From: Notospermus geniculatus
Taxonomy: Eukaryota > Nemertea > Pilidiophora > Heteronemertea > Lineidae
Length of the DNA: 64,000 nucleotides
Direction: 5' to 3'
Assembly (NCBI GenBank): GCA_002633025.1
Contig: NMRB01001816.1
Coordinates: 76,210-140,209, forward strand
Part shown: positions 9,336 to 20,200 of the stretch, piece by piece
How the letters are laid out: the number at the start of each line of letters is the position of its first letter
How positions within the stretch are numbered: position 1 is the first letter of the stretch
Program-made: the position numbers and the translations under genes
Notes under the pieces: model-generated
The model's input: the letters and a program-made list of their open reading frames with translations, nothing else
Told to the model about the DNA's origin: nothing
Databases searched by the model: none

Positions 9336-10191
9336 AAGGTGGCGGGGGTGACTAGCCCGGCGCATTCTCCCGCTGAATATGGAAATGATTTGAATGAATT
9401 TATTCATGCGCTCAAGCGCAGTCGGTCACAATCATAGCCTGTTTCAATATTTGGCAAGTGTAGTTCTTAGGCATGTTGGGCCTGGAATGGTATTGCGCAA
9501 TACCTCTTTCGACGCCTTTCCATTAGGCCACGCCGTTCCCTAACAATAGCTCTATCGTCGATGATTTTTGAACAGACTTCATCCGAACGTGACCAACTCC
9601 ACACGCGTTCTTCATTACCATAACAAAGGGCTCGCGGGGAAAGTTGCGGACTTTCTCACAAATTTTCACGAGCGATTTCTTTTTTGTGCGTGGATCGATG
9701 GTCAATCTGATTTCGAATATGATCTGGAAAAAACTTCTTCTAAGGCCGTTCCAGCCCCGATTTTTGAATTTCAGACGAAAACACCCAAAATTATTCAGTT
9801 TTCTGTTTTGACCCTTTTCAGACCACTAATTAAGCAATTGCTAATTAGTTATTTCAATTTTGAAAAATCGGGCCTCGAACGACCATAGAACTCGCCATGC
9901 TGCATCCATCACTACCTAAAATCCGGTCATTTGGAGCCGGCTGTACCCGTCATCGCCTCTGAAAACTTCATCTGGGACTTGCCATTGTTCATGAATAAAG
10001 TTACATAATCAGTCAATTATTGTGCAGTTTTTCAATTCGGAGATCTGAAACAATCCATAAACTCACATATTTCGTTGGCAAAATAAACTTCGGTCGTAAC
10101 ACATTCGTGCAATTCAATTTCAAAACGGACCTCAATTGGATGCGTTCACTATCTCCCCCGCCACCTTAATCAAATGGAAATTGCATTGAAG
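9336..10191. mobile_element. 0.86-kb insertion splitting SINE copy B
   Basis: The inserted block has near-terminal inverted repeats AAGGTGGCGGGGG (left) and CCCCCGCCACCTT (10150-10166). It is flanked by the direct repeat TTAATGGTACC (about 9322-9332 and 10192-10202). No transposase is seen; one open frame of 106 codons has no recognisable domain. The 11-bp flank is longer than usual for a DNA transposon, so the exact boundaries are uncertain. Confidence 0.55.
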
Positions 10192-10334
10192 TTAATGGTA
10201 CCATTAGCCTAAAGTCACTTTATGAAACAGGGCCCACGCCCTGGATGTTGTATGAAGATATTACACTTTTGATCAAAGAAAGTGTTTGATAAACAACGTC
10301 CCATATAGGGCCTATTCATTACGCAACTTTTCAT

Positions 10335-10471
10335 AATAGGGAGTTAACAAATCATACGACAACGTAATTTTTGCACCGAAAATGCAATATATAATCTGGT
10401 GAATTCGCAGTATGAAAAATAACGTTGTCGTAAATTTAACGTTTATCGTTCGATTTCTTAAACTCCCTATT
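10335..10471. mobile_element. foldback MITE, AATAGGGAG family, copy 1
   Basis: Arms AATAGGGAGTT...AACTCCCTATT enclose inverted ACGACAACGT and ACGTTGTCGT segments. The same family is at 51177-51343, sharing AACGATAAACGT and GCACCGAAAATGCA-type interior text. Confidence 0.7.
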
Positions 10472-10496
10472 GTTTGATGAAAGGGGATTTGGTGAA

Positions 10497-10930
10497 GGGG
10501 AAAGGGGATTTGATGAAAGGGGATTTGGCCTAGTGGTTTAAGGCGTGCTGTCCCTTAGTGCTGGCGATTGATGCCTTATGCGAGGGTCCGTGGGTTCGAA
10601 TCTGGTAGGAAGCAATGTCTTTCACCTTTGAGGCCCGACTTTTATTTCAATTTCTATACTTGTATCTCCTTTATGTGACCCCTCGCATAACATAAAACTG
10701 TTTGGGTCGGAGATTGTTTGGACTACTCGCAGGGTACTGATGGACGCCTCGTTTAAACATAGGCCATTGAACCATCTTTTTCTGAAGATGGGGATTTGGC
10801 CTAGTGGTTTAAGGCGTGCTGCCTCTTAGTGCTGGCGATTGATGCCTTATGCGAGGGTCCGTGGGTTCGAATCTGGTAGGAAGCAATGTCTTTCACCTTA
10901 GAGGCCCGACTTCTATTTCAATTTCATTGT
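10497..10930 (+). mobile_element. two tandem tRNA-derived SINEs
   Basis: Two heads are 271 bp apart. The A boxes TGGCCTAGTGG lie at 10526 and 10797, and the B boxes GGTTCGAATC at 10593 and 10864. Both are followed by GGTAGGAAGCAATGTC. The second is preceded by the hairpin CCATCTTTTTCTGAAGATGG, as in the minus-strand copy at 6288-6604. GGGGATTTG is repeated just before the first. Confidence 0.8.
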
Positions 10931-11106
10931 TTGATGAAAAAGTACGTGTAAGTAAAAAAACTATTCTTGTGTTCTGAAACTCCTACAACCCATGAATTAA
11001 AATTGTTACATCATTTAATTGGACTCAGAGTGGACTCGCGAGAGACAGCCTCTGTCGCATTCTGTTCTAAAGAACCTGTTTTGCTCAATACCTGAAATGG
11101 TTTCAG

Positions 11107-11211
11107 GTAAATGCATTAGAATTGGAGAACAGGGAACTGAAAAGAAGAATCAAAGACCTTGAGAAGATGAAGGACCGAAATGATCTCGAAGCATATTTGA
11201 AGGAAAATCAG
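11107..11211 (+). CDS. GULP1: GULP1-like exon: coiled coil / leucine zipper
   Basis: The acceptor TGGTTTCAG and donor GTAAGAG enclose 105 nt, phase 0 to 0. The peptide is Glu/Lys/Arg-rich with ALELENRELKRRIKDLEK and heptad leucines. It is too short for a long open frame, but both splice sites are strong. Confidence 0.75.
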
Positions 11212-14200
11212 GTAAGAGACTGTACTGTTACCTTACAAGCCTACCCTAGTGCCAATCAATGGGACCCTAGCTCACTACCTCAATAGGTGTCACTAGTGGT
11301 TAAAACTATTGAAATAAAACTGACATCCCGGTGTGACAGGCGATATAGTCCGCCAGGGGTCCGGTGGACCCCTGTCCCTAGAGGCCATGGTCCGGATAAA
11401 TGGGGATAAATGTCCTGACCGGACAACTATTCCTAGCCTTCATAAGAGGTGAAAGGGGACTATATTCCCTATAGGACTATATCACCTGTCACAGCAGTGA
11501 CAGTAATCGTGGTCCCCCTGATAATAAAGTCAATTTTAATTAATTAAGAGAAAAATGACATTTTGTAAAATGACTTTTTTCACAATTTTTGAAAAATCGT
11601 CGGATTTCAAATTTTCTTTCTTCATTAGATTCAACTTGCCTGACTGACCAACATCTGCAACGTTTCCCTTTTAAAATATCAAGAGAACATGCCTCTTTTT
11701 GCATTTTGCAGCAAAATAAATAACATTCATACAGTCAAGCAACCAACACCTCTGGGACAGCCCCCTCTTACCAGTGAATCTTGGCGTCATAACAGACAGT
11801 GATCAACAAAACCTGTGGTCTCCCAAGATTCTAGTTATATTGACAGTATGACGTAACTTCCTTTTACAATAAAAGCCAATATCATGGTATTGATGAGGTT
11901 TTGCACTGAAAAGACATGGGTTGAAGTCAGTGTCACTTCTCATTTGGTGCATAACGTGAGACTAACTGAACTGGAACAGCCCCAGGCCTAGACTTCAGAC
12001 TATAAAATCCGTTACGAGGGGCTGCCCAGAGGTGTTTCTACATGACTGTGTGAGTGGGATTTATTATTGCTAAAAAATGCCAAAAGAGGCATTTTCTCTT
12101 GAGATTTTAAAACTGACTCTTGAGATTTTAAAACTGAATTTTAATGACTAAATGGCTCAAAAGTCTGTCTGTGTGTGCGTGCGTGCGTGCGTCCGTGTGT
12201 CTGTGTGTCTGTAGTCCGTTAAACTGGCACGTTGTGCAACCGCAAGGCCCAGGGTCATGAAAGTTGGTGGAGTCATAGGCCCTAGGGAGGGCTCGAAACA
12301 GAACCAAAAATTTCGCGATTTGACCTACATTCTGCTCTCAGGGGGCATATTACGCAAAATGAAAAATCCCAATTACTCAGTCCAGAGAAAATAAATCAAA
12401 CTGCAGTTGACATATTGTGTTGCTTATTTTTCTCCTCACCTCCTGTAGGGGTCAATTGTTCAAAATTTTCCCACCAGGGCGAGTAATCTGCACATTTCAA
12501 AAACATGGGTACAGTTGTATTTGAATTTCCCTCTGAGAATCTCATTGATGATGTCACTATTGGATGCTGCAGATTTGATGACACACGGTACTGCTTACTT
12601 GTAGGGAATTCAAAGAACAGCCTATTCACCATCACTGGTTTATGTGTGTGTTGTAGGCCTCTACTTTTTTGTAAGTAAGGCCGATACAGGTAGGTAACTG
12701 TGTGCAACTGAATCTGAAGACTGAATCAGAACAAACACAACATCAATAGGATATGACAGCCTGGGTTTCACCTAGTCTCGCTCAGCCAGACCCTCGGTTA
12801 GTCTCGCGCAGCAGACAACCGGAGGGTCTGGCCCCAAACGAAGTATTTTTGTAATCACATCCGGGTACCCGCGACCTGATCCTGGACATGCATACCCGGA
12901 TGTAAATTGATACAGAGCTATGCGTTAAGTCAGAGCATCGATTCAGCTCCTATATTATGTCGCAGGAACGGTGATAAAAATACAGAAAATTATTAAAATC
13001 TAAATAACATGTGTCATAAACCTCGATAAGACTAATTTGAGACATTGTTTCAGTTTTTTATTGCAGTTCGCTAAGAAATACTTATGGCGCGTTTGAATCA
13101 CGTCTGTGTCTGAGCGCCACCTGCGGAACCTTGCGGAACCGTTAGCATAACCAAAATGGATGCGTCTGGGGCCAGACTCTGATCCAAGCGTAGGAAGCGG
13201 AGCGAGATCAGAGGCTGGCGGTGCGAGACTAGGTTTCACCCAGTCATCAGCAGTCTGGTCGTGCCAAGTTAAGTTAGTACATGAAGTAGCCTATAACTAA
13301 ATAAGTATGGTAGGCCAAGTGTTGAACAGCACCCCCCCCCCCTCTTTTCTGTTCTGCATCACCATGGTACTGTGGTAGTACCAGCACAGATTATGATGCT
13401 GCTTTGTACTGATATGGTGATAGGCGTCGTAGGCCAAGGTCTAGCACTTTGGCCTAAATATGCATGTATTATTCTTTATGTGTGTGCTGCTGCTTGGGGA
13501 TGGTGGATGCTGGCCATGTTTAGCATTGTCACTGATACATGTCATGTCATGATGTTCTGCGGTGTATAGGCCTATGTCCTATTTCATGCTGTCTTAGTCC
13601 TGTTGTTCTCAATCTTCTAGAGGCAGTTACCCAACTATTGAAAACATGAAAAATTGGTCAGCAAATATTTTAATGTGCTTCCTTTGTTCTTTTCTTTGCA
13701 GACGTCCTGTCTTGGTGCTTCCTTCAGTCGAAGAACACTTGAAAAATGAATTACAAAAGAACTTGCAAAATAAATCACAAAAAAAACTTGCAAAAGAAAT
13801 AACAAAAGAACTTGCAAAAGATCAGCATTGTCAACAATTACCTGATACGAAACATCATTCTCTTGTAATTCTCCTGTTCTCAATAAACAACAAATTTACA
13901 CACGTCTTCTCCACCTCTGAAACAATTCCCAACTACTGTCGCCACTCCAAACAGCTGTTACAAAGTCAGCTGAGCGCAAGGCCCATGGGCCTTTTGTTGT
14001 TTTACTTTTGACCAAAATACTGCATAAATATCTGAACTCAGTCATGTCCAACAATTAAAGAACCACGCTATTGGCACTTTTTGTCGGCAGCCGGCGCTGC
14101 TGGGGATGATTGCATCTTTCTCTAGTTCCGCAGTTTTGCTTTTCACCCCAGTTATTAAGACCGCCCCGTATAATGGGGCGGTCTTCCTTGCTTTTACTGA

Positions 14201-17200
14201 ATTTCTCTCGCTCTCCATCCAATCTGGTGGTTCTGTCGGGATAACTCGAAAAATTCGAGCTGTATCGCGGCCAAAGTGCCAGGAATTGTCAAGAAGCATA
14301 TTACGCAGAACCCTATTGATTCTTGGGGTCATTCGTGCACCAATAGTCCGAAAATTTGATGAATTTATTGGGATTTATCCCAAGGCCTCTATCGTGTTCG
14401 CGCAATTTGGTAAATCATCCAAAACGCTACTGTAGTGTGCAGATTTAATGAGCATGCGCATTGGTACCTAGACTAGTTGTAATTCTTGCCGCTCCACTCG
14501 CGCGGCGCTACTGTCCGTTCGGCAAACTGTCTCTCCCACGCTGTCGAAATCGTGAGCAGGAAATGCGCTATTTCAGGATTTCACGCAGAATTATCTTCTC
14601 AGAGTGTGCCTTTTCACTATTTGTCTTGATTTGATTACTATCTCTCAACTATCACGATATTTACGCATTTTTGTCAGTATCATTTTTGCGGATCAATACC
14701 TGAATACAGTGTGCAGTCCCGCTCCTCTGTGACGTCTTGTGTGGTGTCATGAATTTTTAGACGGTGGACACGTGTTCTTTGTTTATATTTGGGACTGGCG
14801 AGGAGGCATTTCCACCCAAACTACTGGACGGAATTTCATAGAACTTTCACACAATCTGTATATACCTCACAATCTGAATGTACCTATGCCATTTGGACCA
14901 ATATTTGGGCAATTATCGCGACTTTGCAAGCAAAATTCCTTCGTTGCCGTGGAACTCTGTATAAATCGATGCCCGAGACATGTGTAACAAATGAGTCATG
15001 AATAAATTGCATACAAGGGGGGAACCCGCTCACCGACAGGTCGGCGCTGCGAGCGCTTGTACCAAAACGACGTCATTGACGTCATTTTAGGTGTCATTGA
15101 CGTCATGTTAGGTGCTGACGTTGCGTCATGAAAAAATTGCCTGTACATTTTTCTACAGGGAAAATGACACAAAAGACGTTGCTTTTATTGCCATTGTATC
15201 TCTTCATTTTAAGAAAAAAAGGAATGAGATTAAAAGAAAATTTCATCTGCTACAAGATGATGTAAGTTTTATTGTTGGGCGACCAACACAAATGGTTTAT
15301 TTTCACGCCAGAAATAAGTGGAAATAACGTTAGAAAAACAGAGACTTCGGTACAAACGCTCGCAGCGCCACGTCGTGGCGTTAGTGTGCGGGTTCCTCAT
15401 TATCATAGGCCTGGTTCGTCTGCTCCTGCAAATTCAAGGGGCTCGGGAGCGTGCAGATATGTGTGCTTTTTTAAGCGTACGGGCATAAATATTTTCAAAA
15501 ACTCCCGCCAGGAATAAACCCCTAGGGCCGTATGCACAGAGAGAAGATTATCTTAAACTCAGGTTGAGCCACAACTTTTCCATTGTCACATCATGCCCTG
15601 GCAAACCTGAACAATGGAAAAGTTGTGGCTCAACCTGAGTTCAAGATAATCTTCGTTTGGTGCATACGGCCCCTAGGGACTCAATCTTTCACCCATCCCC
15701 TACCCCATTTCAACACACACAAGAATGATACATCCCATAATAATCACGAACGTCACATGATCAGCCTGGCCTACGATGATAGGCGCGACGTCATCGATCC
15801 CCACAGAAGTAAACAACGCCATGTGCTCCGTTCGCCGTGAATGTGATGGTGCGACATTAGTACACAATGCAGAATTGTAAACAAATGATACGTGCTTGTC
15901 ATGTCAAAGTTCTGTTGAAATTTTATGCTGGGTTTTTCCTGAAAAAAAAACGAAACTGTTGGTTGTGTATCGTGGTGTTTTATACATAATAGTCCTATGT
16001 GATGAGAACAGAGCAATTGAGCCAGATTTCAACAGGTTTTGTCCATTTATTTTTTTTGTCATCTTTCTCCCCATAAGGCCTATCAAAATATAGGCCCCTA
16101 TCAAGTGTCACGCTACGTAAGGCCAACCTGTGCTGATGTCTGTCTTTGATTATGCGTGCTGTACATTTTTCTCAAACATGCAAAAGAGAATACTGACTGT
16201 CACATGTCGTACCTTTCCTTTTAACCCCTGTTTGGCTACTCCACTCACATTGCTGGGAAATTAATAAGTCGTATATACTGGCTGTTCCACTCTTATACCC
16301 ATGAGATGATTCACATCATGAAGGGGAACTCTCTGCAGAGGAGTGTCTTTCCATCTGCATGGCTGTCCGTCCGTTCGTCCACCCTTCCATTTATGGAATG
16401 CTGAGACATAGATTTTGTAATGTACCTGTCCTTTTAACCCTTTATTGACTACCCTGGGATCACAGAGAAATAGGCTTTGGCCTACACTGGCTCATGTTGT
16501 TTGCCTTTCCTTTAACCCTCTGTTTACCCACTTTTATGACCTAGTACTACTGACCTAGTTAAAGACCACTAGAGTTAAGGTAGTGGTGTTTGGTATCAAA
16601 CTGAAGCTCATGAAGACCCACTTTTATGACCTACTGACCTAATTAAAGACCGCGAGGGCTAAGGTAGTCATGTTTGGTATCAAACTAAAGCTAATGAAGT
16701 GTAGGTTTGAACTGACCTACTTCCATGACCTCGTGACCTACTTAATGACCAGTTGTGCCAAGGTAGTCATGTTTCGTATCAAACTAAAGTGTAGGTTTGA
16801 ACTGACCTATTTCCATGACCTAGTGACCAACTTAAAGACCAGTTGAGCCAAGGTAGTCATGTTTGGTATCAAACTAAAGCTACCGGTAATGAAGTGTAGG
16901 TTCGAACTTACCTACTTCCATGACCTAGTGACCTACTTAATGACCAGTTGATCATTAACTTCCTGATCCTGCTGGCTATTAAACCTCGTTCATTAACCCT
17001 CCATCTTTGCACTACTGGACAGCTAATTATTTTGCTATCAGTGAACTCACTCAGTATCTCAATTTCCAAAGGCGGTCTTCAAATTGACTGGTGAGTCAAT
17101 TTCTAGTTGTAGAATATGATTACAATATAGTGCATACGTGGATACCCTAGGAACGAGAGTTACGCTACATGGGGCGAGGATGATAAGCGGTAGTTTATCA

Positions 17201-20200
17201 ACATTGTCAACAGAGGTTTTCCTTAAAGCGGGTATGTTCAGCGCAGGATAGGGAAGAAATACAGCGCCCCTTTAACATAGGACTAAAATATGCAGCCTCG
17301 TTGTTATTGTGATTTTCAGATATCGAGCGCCGTTCAGCTAAGACGTATCAGCAATGGCGGCGTACAGTCACCAACTACTACCCTACCCAGTAGTGACACA
17401 CAACAGACTAACGGCTCGAGTGAACCGGTGGTCGGCCGCCGTCTGGAAAACTTGATCCTCGATGACTACCCAATTTTACGACCTAAAAGCGAGTCTTTCG
17501 GACCTGGCTCACCGACTGGGGCTTGTAAGTACCAGAGCATTATTTTCAGATACCGGTAGGTTTGGATGGTGTCTTCCTGTGCTTCCCAAAAAACTGTAGT
17601 AGTTTACACCATGCCGCTAGTAAAAAAACTTTTGTACTTTACCGCCGTCTGGTACCTTGTTAATGATCGTGGGATCACAACCGCATCGCTCCGACTCCAA
17701 CTTCAACTGCGACCTCGGAGTCGTTTTCAGAACTCGTGGCCACGAAAGGATCCGCAAAATCCACCAGAAGACCGGTCATTTTGAACACACCGCAGTCCAA
17801 AACAACCGTTTTTAGCCCGCTTGGCCGCAAGGCCCAGCAGGGCTTATGCTGTGGTTGGGGTCATTTAGTGGTGGTCTGTCGTGCGTTAGTCCGTACGGCG
17901 GTTCGGCGGTACGGCGCTTCGTCCGTAAACTTTTGGTTTGTTATCGCTCTAGCGCCTTTATTTTTTGACGAATCTTTTTGGTCTTCGGTGGGTCTATATA
18001 TGGGCCTAAGATCTAGGTCGAGTTCGATTTTGAGCATGATTGGATTCCTATTTTGGCCTCCAGGGGGCGTTTTGTGAAAAATTTCAAAGGGCTATATTTT
18101 GATAATGGTTTGAACTATCATGTTGAAACTTTGTACACATGTACCTCTAGGTTATAGCAACTTACAGACAAACTTTCGGTGAAATCTGATTCTTCACTTT
18201 GCCACTAGGGGGCCAAAACCAAAATCACTGAAAGTGCTATTTCTCCATAACCAAGAGATGGATTTTTGTCAAATTTTTTTCATGGGTATATCTAATAAGG
18301 ATACATAAGATATAGTACCCGAGTTTTTAATTTGACCTACTTTTCAAGGTCACAGAGGTCAAAGTTCACCTGAAATTACGAATTTGTCTCTTCTTCTAAT
18401 GGTTTGCATGTTCTTAGTCAAGAGATTAATATGGCAATTTGGCATGTTTGTACCGGTACCTAAATGGCTTTTATGGGGTTGCTGATGATTCCCACCACTG
18501 TGCTTCAAGCCAAGCGGGCACAGTGCCATTGGCACTATTTTTACGCCTTTGTCACGCTTTTCTTCGATGGAACACGGCTAAAGTTCAAGAATACATGTAC
18601 AGTCATGGACATTAGTTTATCTACACCTGATACTTTGAATATTTCAAATACTACTGGGCCAATTTTAACACGGTTTGTTCCATATGAAAGTACATCTTGT
18701 TGGTCATATTTCTGCATCAAAATTTTTGAAATTTGGAAATATCGTGATTTCGTAATAGCCCATCAGAAAAAATCGTCAAAATCAACATTTTTATTACGTA
18801 ATTTTTTTGTGACTTCTATTGCAGTTTTGATAGGGTGGAACGTTCTAAGGATCATGGACTTCGTTTCATCAAAATCTGTTGAGTGGTTGCTGAGATATTT
18901 GAGATTATCAAAATTTCGATAATTTGAGATTTTTCAATTTTTCACAAAATTTTGATATCAGTAGACAGAGCTTTGGAACGTTGAGCCGAAACTGGTTAGA
19001 AGTTAAGTGTGTTTTTCAAAATATCAACATTTTGATACTTTGAAAAATACGCAATATTTCTGCCCAGTTACGGCAAAAAGTTCCAAAATTTTGTAAATCC
19101 ATATTCTGCGGTTAGCTTTATCTAATGGCATCAACATTTTCTATAAAAAACGAAAATCTCAAATTATCAAAATTTTGATATTGTCAAGTATCTCAGCAAC
19201 CACTCAACATATCTTGATGAAACGAAGCCCAAAATCCTTAGCAAGTCCCACTCTATCACATCTGCAACAAAAATCACAAAAATATTACCTAATAGGAAGT
19301 TTGATTTTTAGTGTTTTTTTCCGATGAGCTATTACATAATTACGATATTTTCAAATTTCCAAAATTTCGATGCAGAAATATGACCAACAAGATATATTTT
19401 CACGTGGAACAAACCGTGTTAAAATTGGCCCAGTTGTATTCGAAATATTCAAAGTATCAGGTGTAGATAAACTAATGTCCATGACTGTACATGTACACTG
19501 TAAATGTCGTTGAAGGAACGTTTCTTTAGCATGATAAATCAGTTAAGACCTTTATAATGCTTGCAACGGCAGGTGGGAAAACACACTCACAACTTCGAAG
19601 GTGTCAACTCGTTTTGACGACCGAGTTCACCGAGCAGGACTGGGAAACCCCACGATAACTGATGACGTAATACGCAGAAAGGGAATCACCTCGTAGTTGG
19701 AATGGGAGTGAGCCGATGCGCAACCGCACTGTATTCTTATCCCAAGACATCATTTACTCTTACCTGTCCACTTTTCACCTTTGTCCTTCTATCTACTCTA
19801 GTTGTTTAGTTGTCCCGTCTTTTACAGTGTCACCACCACCCAGAAATCCACGCTCTGGTTCTATTCACGGTGCACCACCACACATACCAACACGCCACTC
19901 GCCACCGTCTAAACGTAAAACAATGCCAGGTAGGCACAACCACCCTGGGACCTTATTCACAAAGCAAATTACGCAAATCGTTTGTCAGGCTGATAGTGAA
20001 CAATAGGTTGCCCGCTAATGGACAATAGTTTACGCACTGCGTATAGTCACGAGAGCTTCGTGAATAAGGTCCCCAGGGGCCATATTCATAAAACTAAGTG
20101 TGACACTTATCCTTTGTTCAACACAAAAGATAAGTGTCACACTTAGACTTAAGTATGTTTATGAATATGGGCCATTCTTAAAACCTCAATATGGCCACTG

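Noticed and set aside
13646-14011. Lys-rich protein as an internal GULP1-like exon
   Set aside because: A good acceptor exists, but the frame does not match the phase 0 needed between the exons at 11107 and 17320, and no donor follows in frame.
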